Shown: positions 16,606 to 24,512 of the stretch, one piece after another
How positions within the stretch are numbered: the first letter of the stretch is position 1
Layout of the letters: every line of letters begins with the position of its first letter
Origin: an uncultured Myxococcales bacterium
GTDB lineage: Bacteria > Myxococcota > Myxococcia > Myxococcales > Myxococcaceae
NCBI GenBank assembly: GCA_937980205.1
Contig: CALJKW010000030.1
Span: forward strand, 62,001 to 126,000
DNA: 64,000 nt
Direction: 5' to 3'
Translations under genes and position numbers: made by a program
The notes under the pieces: model-generated
What the model was told of the DNA's origin: nothing
The model's input: only the letters and a program-made list of their open reading frames with translations
The model's database searches: none

Positions 16606-18144
16606 GTGCGACGGCTCGCGCCCCTGTTGCTCATCGCCTGCGGCAGCATTGACGACCTGGTGCCGGGCATCGACGGCTCGGTCGATGGCTCGGTATCGGC
16701 CGTGGATGGGTCGGTGCCAGGCATGGATGGTTCGGATGGGGCGGTGCCGGATGGGTCGGTGCCGGGCATGGAGATGGGCGATGCCGGCGGTGACGCAGGC
16801 ACTGTCCTCGATTCAGGCACGCCAGATGCCGGCCCGGCTCCGTGCAGGACACGCATCACCTATGGGAGCACATGGATCAAGCCGTCCGGGCACCCCACTG
16901 ACTTCGATGAGGTCAACGGGCTCGTGACATGGGACGGCGGCTTCACCATCGACGCTGCCGGCAACTGCGTCGCCGAATTGTCCAATGGTTGGCGGCCTGT
17001 GTTCGCCGGTCGAATGGGCTGTGTCATGTCGCTAGACACGACCTGCATGCCCGGCACCTGTGCGACGCGCATCGCCTATGGCTCCGGATGGTTGGCACCG
17101 CCCAACCACCCTGCTCGCTACGATGACGTCAACGGCATCCTCACCTCCGATGGGGTCTGTCAGAACAGCGCCGTCACGCTTTCGCCGGGCTGGCGGCCGA
17201 CGTTCAACGGACCGTGCGAGCACGCGATCCGCTACACGCAATGCGGGCCGCTCTTCTCGAATCCCGTCGTCGCGAACGACTGTCCCGACCCCGGCGTCAC
17301 GCACGACCCCGACGCAGGCTACGTCATGGTCTGCACCTCCGGCGGGCCCGGATTTCCCATCCGCACCTCTCCCGACCTGGTGCGGTGGACCTTTCGCGGC
17401 CCGGCGATGACTCAAGCCACGAAGCCGCCCTGGGCGACCGGAGACTTCTGGGCGCCCGAGCTTCACCGCGCAGCCACCGGCTGGGTGCTCTACTTCAGCG
17501 CGCGCCACACGAACGGCTCACTCGCCGTCGGCGCCGCCACCGCCCCCACCGCCCTCGGCCCGTTCACCGCGCAGGCGACTCCACTCGTCACTGAGTCCGG
17601 CCCCGGCGTCATCGACGTTCACGTCTTCCAGTCCCCCGACGGCAAGCGCTGGCTGCTGTGGAAGCGCGACGGCAACGCGGTCGGGCAGGCGACCCCGATT
17701 CGAATTCAACAGCTCGGCCCCGACGGAGTCACCCGCGTCGGCGGCACCGTCGATCTCCTCACCAACGATCGCCCGTGGGAGGGCGCCGTCGTCGAAGGAC
17801 CGTGGATGATCCACGAGGGCGGCACCTACTACCTCTTCTACAGCGCGAACGGCTACGCCAGCACCGCGTACGCGGTCGGCGTGGCGCGCGCATCGTCTCC
17901 GACGGGACCGTTCACGAAGTTGCCGAACCCCATCCTCGTGACGAAGGGCGCCTGGGCGGGTCCCGGCCATGGCTCGGTGCTCAAGGGCCCGCGCGGAGAT
18001 TGGGTCCACGTCTTCCACTCGTGGGTCGCGGGCTCCGTCGGGCAGGCGCCGGGCCGGCAGGTGCTCGTCGAGCGCGTCACCTTCGAGAACGGCTGGCCCG
18101 TGATGCACGCGGCGCCGTCGTCGCGCTCGCAGCCGCTGCCCTGA
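16606..18144 (+). CDS. GH43-like five-bladed propeller lipoprotein
   Basis: A 512-residue lipoprotein. GTG 16606 gives MRRLAPLLLIACGS (lipobox LIAC, Cys12). Residues about 15-70 are a Gly/Asp/Ser linker whose DNA carries family A repeats. Two related modules of about 65 residues follow, each C-x-T-R-I-x-Y-G-S...NG(L/I)...GWRP(V/T)F. From about 215 the sequence looks like glycosyl hydrolase family 43: CPDPGV (candidate catalytic base Asp), GDFWAPEL, and VVEGPWM (candidate Glu), with DGKRWLLWKRDG blades. Likely acts on arabinan- or xylan-like polysaccharides at the cell surface. Substrate is inferred from fold only. Confidence 0.78.
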   Translation: MRRLAPLLLIACGSIDDLVPGIDGSVDGSVSAVDGSVPGMDGSDGAVPDGSVPGMEMGDAGGDAGTVLDSGTPDAGPAPCRTRITYGSTWIKPSGHPTDFDEVNGLVTWDGGFTIDAAGNCVAELSNGWRPVFAGRMGCVMSLDTTCMPGTCATRIAYGSGWLAPPNHPARYDDVNGILTSDGVCQNSAVTLSPGWRPTFNGPCEHAIRYTQCGPLFSNPVVANDCPDPGVTHDPDAGYVMVCTSGGPGFPIRTSPDLVRWTFRGPAMTQATKPPWATGDFWAPELHRAATGWVLYFSARHTNGSLAVGAATAPTALGPFTAQATPLVTESGPGVIDVHVFQSPDGKRWLLWKRDGNAVGQATPIRIQQLGPDGVTRVGGTVDLLTNDRPWEGAVVEGPWMIHEGGTYYLFYSANGYASTAYAVGVARASSPTGPFTKLPNPILVTKGAWAGPGHGSVLKGPRGDWVHVFHSWVAGSVGQAPGRQVLVERVTFENGWPVMHAAPSSRSQPLP

Positions 18145-18150
18145 CCGCCG

Positions 18151-19848
18151 CTACTTGCCTCCGCCGCTGGCGAGGTTCGCCTTCGGCCCCGGCCACACCG
18201 TGAGCGCCGTGCCCACGCGCAGCCCGTGCGCGCTCTTCGGCAGAGACGCGTTCCAGCTCTTCAGGTCGCTGACGCTCACGTCGAAGCGCTGCGCGATGCT
18301 CCACAGCGAGTCGCCCTGGGCGATGCCGTAGGTGACGCGCGTCTTGCCGTCGACGGTCGCCGTCGCGAGCGTGCCCGAGGGAGCCGATGCGACCGGGCTC
18401 GTGCCGCTGCCGGCGGGGATCTCTTGCTCGGGCCGGGCTGCGAGGCCGCTGCGGCGCGCGCGCGCGACCTGCCGCTCGATGACGGGGTCCAGCTTGCCGG
18501 CCTTGAGTGAGGCCGCGCTCGGCACGGGGATGAGCAGCTCCGCGCCCATGCGCAGCGCCTTGACCGACTTGATGTTGTTCACGCGCATGATGGCCTCCGC
18601 AGCGCTCGCGTAGCGCACCGCGATGCCCGACAGCGTGTCCCCGCGCGCGACCCTGTGGATCTTGAAGTTGAGCCGCTCGGAGGGGCCCAACTTCGCCACC
18701 TGCTCCGTCGTCGTCTGCGCCGTGCCCTTCGGAACCCGGATGACGTACGGCTGGCTCGCCGACGCCGGCGGAGTGCACCAGCGCTTGATCTCGGGGTTGA
18801 GCACCTTCAGCTCTTCCGTCGTGGTGCCGGTGATGCGCGCGAGCACGTCGAGGTCGACTTGCGTGTCGAGCGCCACGTCCTCCCATTCGAGAGGCTTCTC
18901 GTAGTCGAACTCTTCCTGCGCGAAGCCGAACGCCTCGGGGTGCTTCGCGATGAGCGCGGCAGCGATGAGCTTGGGCACGTAGTGCTTCGTCTCCTTCGCG
19001 AAGCCGGGCTTCTTCTCGGAGAGCTGCCAGAAGTCGCGCGTGCCGTAGCGGTTGGTGATCCACCTGACGCGACCTCCGCCGGTGTTGTAGCCGGCCCACG
19101 CGAGGTACCAGTGGCCGTGGTTCGCGTAGAGCTGCGAGAGGTACGCGGCCGCGGCCTTCGTCGCCTTGATGAAGTCGGAGCGCTCGTCCATCCAGAAGTC
19201 GCGCTTGAGGTGAAACATGTCCGCCGTGCCGGCGATGAACTGCCACGGCCCGACCGCGGCAGCCCACGAGCGCGCCTGCGTCGAGAAGCCGGACTCGATC
19301 ATCGCGAGGTAGACGGTGTCTTTCGGCAGCCCCGCCTCGACGAGGATCGGCTGCATCAGCGGGATGTAGCGGGTCGAGCGGCTCATCCACTTGCGGAACC
19401 ACTTGCGACCCTGGTTCTGGAAGAAGTGGACGTATTGCGCGACGAGCGGCTGCATCTCGACCGGAATGTCGTAGCGGTCTTTGACGAGGGAGACGTCGAA
19501 GCTGGCGACGTCGGTGACCGGGTCGAGCACGAAGGGGAGGGGATCTCCGGAGGTCTCTGCCTCGTCGAGCGCCTGCTCGAGCCGCTCGCGGAGCGCGTTG
19601 CCGAGCCCCAATCGCTGCACCTGCTCGCGCAGCTCGGCGTCGGACTTCGCCGCGGGCTCGAGCGTGACCTCTTCGAGCGCGCGCAGCTCGTCGAGCTCGC
19701 TGGGGCCGACGTCGGCGTCGTCGCCTTCTGCGTCGGCAGGCGCAGCCGGCTGGGGCTCGAGGAGTTGCATCCCCGGAGGGGGCGGGGGCAAAGGGACTTC
19801 ATTCGGGCCCGCGCCGAGCGCGACTGCCGAGACGAGGAAAAGAAGCAT
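18151..19848 (-). CDS. mltD: Membrane-bound lytic murein transglycosylase with two LysM domains (MltD-like)
   Basis: A 565-residue exported enzyme that cleaves peptidoglycan to 1,6-anhydro products. Start ATG 19848 gives the signal peptide MLLFLVSAVALGAGP; an earlier in-frame start would place charged residues before it. A Pro/acidic segment precedes an SLT domain with catalytic E185 in AMIESGFS, GPWQFIAGTA and AWAGYNTGGGRV. Two LysM modules follow: HRVARGDTLSGIAVRY...LLIPVP and YGIAQGDSLWSIAQRF...TVWPGP. The order SLT-LysM-LysM and length fit MltD. It converges with the GH43-like gene, with 6 bases between the stops. Confidence 0.9.
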   Translation of the reverse strand: MLLFLVSAVALGAGPNEVPLPPPPPGMQLLEPQPAAPADAEGDDADVGPSELDELRALEEVTLEPAAKSDAELREQVQRLGLGNALRERLEQALDEAETSGDPLPFVLDPVTDVASFDVSLVKDRYDIPVEMQPLVAQYVHFFQNQGRKWFRKWMSRSTRYIPLMQPILVEAGLPKDTVYLAMIESGFSTQARSWAAAVGPWQFIAGTADMFHLKRDFWMDERSDFIKATKAAAAYLSQLYANHGHWYLAWAGYNTGGGRVRWITNRYGTRDFWQLSEKKPGFAKETKHYVPKLIAAALIAKHPEAFGFAQEEFDYEKPLEWEDVALDTQVDLDVLARITGTTTEELKVLNPEIKRWCTPPASASQPYVIRVPKGTAQTTTEQVAKLGPSERLNFKIHRVARGDTLSGIAVRYASAAEAIMRVNNIKSVKALRMGAELLIPVPSAASLKAGKLDPVIERQVARARRSGLAARPEQEIPAGSGTSPVASAPSGTLATATVDGKTRVTYGIAQGDSLWSIAQRFDVSVSDLKSWNASLPKSAHGLRVGTALTVWPGPKANLASGGGK

Positions 19849-19963
19849 GGGGAGGCGCACGCACTCTACCAAACGTGCGTCGCGCTTCGACTCTTCCCCC
19901 TCCCACCTCGCGGCACATCACCCACATTGCACTCGCCAGAGAGCCACAGGGTCAGTGGGTGGC

Positions 19964-20218
19964 ATGAAGCGATTCCTGGCCCTCATCGTGCTGCTTGCAG
20001 TGCCCGCGCTCGCGCGGCCGACGCTGTCGAACCGCGATGACCGCCGCTACGACTACGTCCTCGAGTGCCGGGCATCCATGGAGCATGGACGAGTCTCCGC
20101 ACAGGAACTCGCGCCCTTGTCGAGCGGATGCACTCTCAGCGTGAAGGGTGCCGGTTCCGCGCGCGTGCACACCGACTCGCGCTGCGTGATCCGTGGCCAC
20201 AATCTCGCCTGCACTTAG
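19964..20218 (+). CDS. Small exported protein of unknown function
   Basis: An 84-residue frame starting ATG 19964 with a clear signal peptide (MKRFLALIVLLAVPALA followed by RP). The mature chain of about 67 residues has four cysteines (LECRAS, SSGCTL, SRCVI, LACT), possibly two disulphides. It is divergent from the mltD-like gene, 115 bases away. No family recognised. A family A repeat variant (AGTGCCGGGCAT) lies inside the coding sequence near 20065. Confidence 0.6.
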   Translation: MKRFLALIVLLAVPALARPTLSNRDDRRYDYVLECRASMEHGRVSAQELAPLSSGCTLSVKGAGSARVHTDSRCVIRGHNLACT

Positions 20219-20356
20219 CAGGTGCGTGCGTCCGGTCGGGGCACCGTGAGGATACTGCGACGGGCCCGGCTGGAGTGAAGGGTGCTCTGGGCTCGCGCGC
20301 GCACAGGGAAGCTGCGGCGAGGCCGAAGTCTCGTGCCGGTTCTGCGCCGACTGGCA

Positions 20357-21031
20357 TCAACCGTCAGGAAGCGGAGCCAACCCAACTTCCGACCGCTTCG
20401 CGTTCATCCATTCGCGGTCGCCGATGAATGGCGCATTGACCAGGTCCGGCCGGCGCTTCATCAGATCGGCGACCAGCTGCTGCCGCAACAGGTCCCGGTA
20501 GGCCAACCGTCTCCGCGCAGGAGACTGCGCGAGCGCGACGTAGTCCGGCGCGTCGTCGATGAGCGGGTGCCTCTGGCCGTAGGCGTAGTGGTTGTGGCTG
20601 GAGTACTTCCACTTCGAAGGGCTTCGGCACAACCCAGCGCGTACGGGGTTGAGGTCCCCGTAGCGCATGACGGTGAGAAGGTGCCGGCCGTCGGGCTTGA
20701 TGGTGGGGCTGCGCATGCGCTCCATGATGACCTGCCCTTTTCGCCCGAGACGGCGGTTCACAAAGAGCGCGAGTCCGTGGTTGACGACCTTCCAGAAGTC
20801 GCTGAACGCCTTCTGTCCTGCGGTGGCGGTGACGACGAGATGCGGGTGCGTTCCCATCAGGCAGAAGGAGTGAATGCGGATGCCGTACTTCTGCTTGTTG
20901 GAAGACAGAAGATTCAGGAAGTGGTCCGCCACCGCCGGCTCGTTGAACAACATCATCCCGTTGTGGCTTCGAAAGGTGATGTGATTCGTCGTGTTGTGCG
21001 CGACAAGCTGGTGACGTGGAATCCGACCCAT
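20357..21031 (-). CDS. REP-associated tyrosine transposase (RAYT, Y1_Tnp family)
   Basis: A 224-residue single-strand transposase of the IS200/IS605-related RAYT group, which cut and move short palindromic REP sequences. Start MGRIPRH at 21031; upstream codons show no family similarity. The metal-binding HUH-like motif is THPHLVV (H62, H64). The signature YGDLNPVRAGLC (about 124-135; Y124 candidate nucleophile) and the following WKYSSHNHY match the family. The MERM...PDGRHLLTVMRY block also fits. Length is typical. No flanking inverted repeats of an insertion sequence are seen; RAYTs usually stand alone beside REP sequences, as here. Confidence 0.88.
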   Translation of the reverse strand: MGRIPRHQLVAHNTTNHITFRSHNGMMLFNEPAVADHFLNLLSSNKQKYGIRIHSFCLMGTHPHLVVTATAGQKAFSDFWKVVNHGLALFVNRRLGRKGQVIMERMRSPTIKPDGRHLLTVMRYGDLNPVRAGLCRSPSKWKYSSHNHYAYGQRHPLIDDAPDYVALAQSPARRRLAYRDLLRQQLVADLMKRRPDLVNAPFIGDREWMNAKRSEVGLAPLPDG

Positions 21032-21167
21032 TCGCGGGAAGTCGAGCAAAGTCTGCGCCCAGCCAAATGGCCGCCTCAAAGCGCTTTCTTGCGAGCTGAG
21101 AGTCGTTCGGGACGGATGCGCGAGCGCCGAGCGGCCGCTGCCCGATCGGTCACTGTGAGCGCCGCCG

Positions 21168-21410
21168 ATGGATCGATGAATGCCTGGCACCTCGATTGTG
21201 CGACCACAGTCGAGGTCACGGGCGTCACACTCGACTGCCGTCACGACTGCCCGACTGCCGACTGGCGTCAGATGCCCGGCACCGTATCCCGTATCGCGTA
21301 CCCCTCAGATGAACGCAGGCACCGAGGTCGACTGAATGCCCGGCACCGACGTCCGTCCCGATATCCAGCTGAACCTCGGCACCGATGTCGACTGAATGCC
21401 CGGCACCGGA
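21168..21410. repeat. Family A repeat cluster upstream of the RAYT gene
   Basis: In the 416-base gap between the RAYT start (21031) and the cytochrome gene (21448), exact ATGCCCGGCACC copies begin at 21272, 21336 and 21396, with a variant (ATGCCTGGCACC) at 21180. The last two lie in a longer near-duplicate unit of about 45 bases, each preceded by GGCACCGA(G/T)GTCGACTGA. The flank directly next to the RAYT start (21032-21167) shows no gene or repeat. Confidence 0.8.
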
Positions 21411-21447
21411 GTCGGACACGATCGAAGCAATCTGCGATGCCCACGCG

Positions 21448-22923
21448 CTACTTCGTGCCGTGACCCTTGCCGAGGATCTGCGTCACATACTTCTCGAAGT
21501 CGAAGTGCGGCGAGTTCTCGCGGTCGTGGCAGCTGACGCACATCTTCGGGTCGTTTCCCTTCCCGATGTTCGTGAGCGTCGGCTCGTCGGAGTGAATCGA
21601 CCCCGGCCCGTGGCAGCTCTCGCAGCCGATGCCCTCGCGGCCGGCGGTCTTGTCGATGCGGCACACGCCGCCGGCGCGCTGCCAGCCCGTCACGTGGCAC
21701 CCGACGCAGTCGAGGTGGAACTGCTTGTTCTCCTTCACCAGCGTCTCGAGGCCGTGCGCGTGCTTGCTCGCCTCCCAGATCGGAAACGCCTCTTTGTGGC
21801 AGTCGCGGCACGCCTCGTTGCCGACGAACCCGGCTTCGTCCTTCGCCGGCTGCGGGCAGTCCTTCCCCTTCGTCCGCGCGTACTCGAGGTTCAGCTGGCC
21901 GACGTCTTTGTCGTACGCGTCGACGATTGCCTTCACCGCAGGGTCTTGCGGGAAGCTCGACTCCAGCGGCAGAAAGCGCACGGAGAGCGACCGCTTCCCC
22001 TGCGGAGAGGGCGGTGGCTCCGAAGCGGCCGCCGCGCGCCGTGACTCGAGCTCGACGAGCTTCTGCTGCAAGAGCTCCTTGCGCGCCGGCTGCAGCGTCG
22101 GGTCGTTCGTCTGTGCCCTCAGCATCTCGATGCGCTCGTCGAGCGCCTGCAGCTCACGCTCCTTGTCGGACGCGCCCATGAGCAACTCGACCTTGTCGCC
22201 GGTGCCGTCCCAGACGTCGACGCGGATCATCGAGCGGCCCTTGCTCTGCACCTGCGCGACTGGCGGGTCGGTGCGGAACAGCCGGCTCTGCTCGCCGGCG
22301 ATCTCGTCCTTCGCACGGGCGGCGACGAGGAGGTCGACGCCCGACCCCGGCGCTGCTTCTGCGGCCTTGTCGAGCGGACCGGGAAACAGGCCGAGGACCA
22401 GGCGGGCACCCTTCGACCGCACCTGGCCCGCGGCAGCAGCGAGCTCGGAGCTCGTCGAACCCGACACGACGCCGACCTTGAAGCCTCCACGCTCCAGCAC
22501 GCGCGGGCCGTTGAGCTCCGGCAGCGCCTGCTTCTTGCGGAAGTCCGCACCGCGGACGTCGTCGAGCGGCCCGGCGATGCGCGCGTCGAGCTTCATCTCC
22601 TTGAAGGCCGCGGCGAGGGCCGTCGCCTTGCGCTCCTGCTGCGCGACGGCCTCTTCGGGGATCGACGGCGCGCCGAACAACGCCTCGCCGCTGTCGATGA
22701 AGAACGTCGGCCGACCCTCGGCGCGCACCTTCTCGAGCTGAGCCGCCGCGCGCGCGATGCCGCCGCGCATGTTCTCGCTGCAGCCGCAGGGGCCCAGGTA
22801 GCCGCGCAGCTCGGCGGAGATGACGATCGTCGCGTCGGGCGCGCCGGCAGCAGCCGGGTCAGGCTTCACACCCGTGCTGGGGCAAGCGGCGAGCACGACC
22901 GCCGCGAGCACGAAACTTCTCAC
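21448..22923 (-). CDS. Tetrahaem cytochrome c lipoprotein with 5'-nucleotidase-like N-domain
   Basis: A 491-residue lipoprotein (MRSFVLAAVVLAAC, Cys14). Residues about 30-230 resemble the metallophosphoesterase/UshA-like domain fused to cytochromes (GPCGCSENMRGGIARAAA, FIDSGEALF), but classical metal-binding His/Asp motifs are sparse. A coiled-coil (about 255-310) separates it from a cytochrome region with four CxxCH haem sites: CRDCH, CVGCH, CESCH and CVSCH. This is typical of cytochrome c554/NrfB-like electron carriers in Myxococcota. Likely an envelope electron-transfer protein. GTG 22923 overlaps the stop of the response-regulator gene, so they are co-transcribed. Confidence 0.85.
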   Translation of the reverse strand: MRSFVLAAVVLAACPSTGVKPDPAAAGAPDATIVISAELRGYLGPCGCSENMRGGIARAAAQLEKVRAEGRPTFFIDSGEALFGAPSIPEEAVAQQERKATALAAAFKEMKLDARIAGPLDDVRGADFRKKQALPELNGPRVLERGGFKVGVVSGSTSSELAAAAGQVRSKGARLVLGLFPGPLDKAAEAAPGSGVDLLVAARAKDEIAGEQSRLFRTDPPVAQVQSKGRSMIRVDVWDGTGDKVELLMGASDKERELQALDERIEMLRAQTNDPTLQPARKELLQQKLVELESRRAAAASEPPPSPQGKRSLSVRFLPLESSFPQDPAVKAIVDAYDKDVGQLNLEYARTKGKDCPQPAKDEAGFVGNEACRDCHKEAFPIWEASKHAHGLETLVKENKQFHLDCVGCHVTGWQRAGGVCRIDKTAGREGIGCESCHGPGSIHSDEPTLTNIGKGNDPKMCVSCHDRENSPHFDFEKYVTQILGKGHGTK

Positions 22924-23303
22924 CAGAGGATGGACTCCACCAGCTCGTCGATCTTCTCACCGAGCGCCTCGAGCCCGTTCGCCTTCGAGAGAAAGCCGTC
23001 GGCGCCGACCTGTTGCGCGAGCTTTCCGAGCTGCTCGTCATCGAGCGAGCTGAAGATCACGATCGGGATGTCCTGCGTCTTGAACTCGTTCTTCAGCGTC
23101 CGGCAGATGTCGGTGCCCTTCGCGTCGGGCATGTGCAGGTCGGTGAGGATCAGATCCGGCTTGAACGTCTCGAGCGTCTTCTCGAACTCGACGAGCGTCG
23201 ACGTCGCCTTCACCTCGTAACCGCGGCTCTCGAGCACGGACTTTTCCATCGCGAGGGTGATCTCGCTGTCGTCGATGAGGAGAATTCTCCTGCGCTCGGT
23301 CAC
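22920..23303 (-). CDS. Single-domain response regulator (receiver)
   Basis: A 127-residue CheY-like receiver with no output domain: acidic pair D11-D12, phosphoacceptor D55 in LTDLHMP, S/T in IFSS and K107 in FLSKAN. All phosphotransfer residues are present. It probably relays a signal by protein contact. No histidine kinase is adjacent. It is placed between an exported protein (20 bases upstream) and the cytochrome (GTGA overlap downstream). Confidence 0.92.
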   Translation of the reverse strand: MTERRRILLIDDSEITLAMEKSVLESRGYEVKATSTLVEFEKTLETFKPDLILTDLHMPDAKGTDICRTLKNEFKTQDIPIVIFSSLDDEQLGKLAQQVGADGFLSKANGLEALGEKIDELVESILW

Positions 23304-23323
23304 GGGGCTCGCGTCTTAACAGA

Positions 23324-23827
23324 CTACTTCTTGATCGCCTTCACCATCTTCATGAAGTCCGCGCGCGCCGCCTCGACCGTCTTCGCGGGGCCGGTGAGCT
23401 TGAAGAAGACCGCGCCCTCGGGCCCTTCCACGATCGCGCCGAGCAGCTTGTAGCCGGGCTTCGAGACCTTCGGCCCCATCATGCCGCCGCCGCCGGTGTA
23501 CGTACCGTCGACCTCTACCGTCGTCATGTCGAAGCTGCCGACCTTCTCTTTCTTCGTCGGCGGAGCCTTCGCTCCCTCGAACTGGCCGACCCAGCGCTGC
23601 ACGTTCATGTCGACGCTGCCGCCTTGGCCCTGGCCGAAATAGAAGACGCCGAGCTCGGCTTCCTCGGAATCGCCCTTCGCCGCGGGGATCAGGTAGGTCG
23701 CCGCGCGCATCGGCCGCTGAGCTCCGACCTTCCAGCTGGACGGCGGAGTCCACGACAACCCGCCCGCCGAGTCGGCAAGCGCAGGCAACGTGAGAAATAT
23801 CGCCACGCCAAAGACGTACTTGGACAT
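23324..23827 (-). CDS. Exported protein of unknown function
   Basis: A 167-residue protein starting ATG 23827 with signal peptide MSKYVFGVAIFLTLPALADS. The mature part (about 148 residues) has short beta-rich segments (LSWTPPSSWKVG, FYFGQGQGG, VEVDGTYTGGGG, GYKLLGAIVEGP) and ends in an amphipathic helix (ADFMKMVKAIKK). The WxxPxxW-type start and overall layout look like small exported PsbP/Lpg-like domains, but I cannot name a family. Divergent from skp with 62 bases between starts; upstream of the receiver gene. Confidence 0.75.
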   Translation of the reverse strand: MSKYVFGVAIFLTLPALADSAGGLSWTPPSSWKVGAQRPMRAATYLIPAAKGDSEEAELGVFYFGQGQGGSVDMNVQRWVGQFEGAKAPPTKKEKVGSFDMTTVEVDGTYTGGGGMMGPKVSKPGYKLLGAIVEGPEGAVFFKLTGPAKTVEAARADFMKMVKAIKK

Positions 23828-23889
23828 ACGGGCGGTATACGCCCGCGTCACTTGACCTGCCAGAGTGCCGGTGCCTAAAGGGGCCGCCC

Positions 23890-24489
23890 ATGTTCCGTTC
23901 CGTTTTCGTGTCCGCCGCGCTGCTCGTGTCCGCACCGGCCTTCGCCGATCTGAAGGTCGGCTACGTCGATCTGCAGCGCGCCCTCACCGAGGTGCACGAA
24001 GGCATCGCTGCCAAGGCCAAGCTCAAGGCCGAGCTCGACAAGAGGAAGACCGAGTTCGAGCAGGAGCAGAACAAGCTCCGCTCCGACAAAGAGGTCCTCG
24101 ACAAGCAGGGTCCAATGATGAGCGAAGAGGTCCGCAACCAGAAGTTCGCGGAGCTCCAGAAGCGGCTGTTCGATCTCACGCAGAAGGCCGAAAAGCTGCA
24201 GATGGAGATGGCCCAGAGCGAGCAGAAGGAGCTCAAGAAGATCTTCGAGAAGATGGACCCGATCATCGCGGGCTTCGCGCAGCGCGACGGGCTGACGATG
24301 ATGTTCGAGAAGACGGACTCGGGGCTGGTCTACGCGCCCGCGAGCCTCGACTACACGAACGAGCTCGTTCGCACGTACAACGACAAGTACCCGAAGGCCG
24401 GTGGAGCCCCCGCGAAGGACAAGAAGGACGGGGCGGCTCCGAAGACCGAGGCTCCGAAGAAAGACGCGCCGGCCGCGGCCGCGAAGTAG
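23890..24489 (+). CDS. skp: Periplasmic chaperone Skp/OmpH family
   Basis: A 199-residue protein: signal peptide MFRSVFVSAALLVSAPAFA, then the OmpH core VGYVDLQRALTEVHEG and a long helical hairpin (about 45-145) rich in Lys, Glu and Gln. The tail is Lys/Ala/Pro-rich. Skp trimers hold unfolded outer-membrane proteins in the periplasm. It precedes lpxD, as in the common bamA-skp-lpxD-fabZ-lpxA order, but no bamA lies upstream here. There is a 23-base gap to lpxD. Confidence 0.9.
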   Translation: MFRSVFVSAALLVSAPAFADLKVGYVDLQRALTEVHEGIAAKAKLKAELDKRKTEFEQEQNKLRSDKEVLDKQGPMMSEEVRNQKFAELQKRLFDLTQKAEKLQMEMAQSEQKELKKIFEKMDPIIAGFAQRDGLTMMFEKTDSGLVYAPASLDYTNELVRTYNDKYPKAGGAPAKDKKDGAAPKTEAPKKDAPAAAAK

Positions 24490-24512
24490 CCGGTTTCTCA
24501 AAAGCACGGAAT

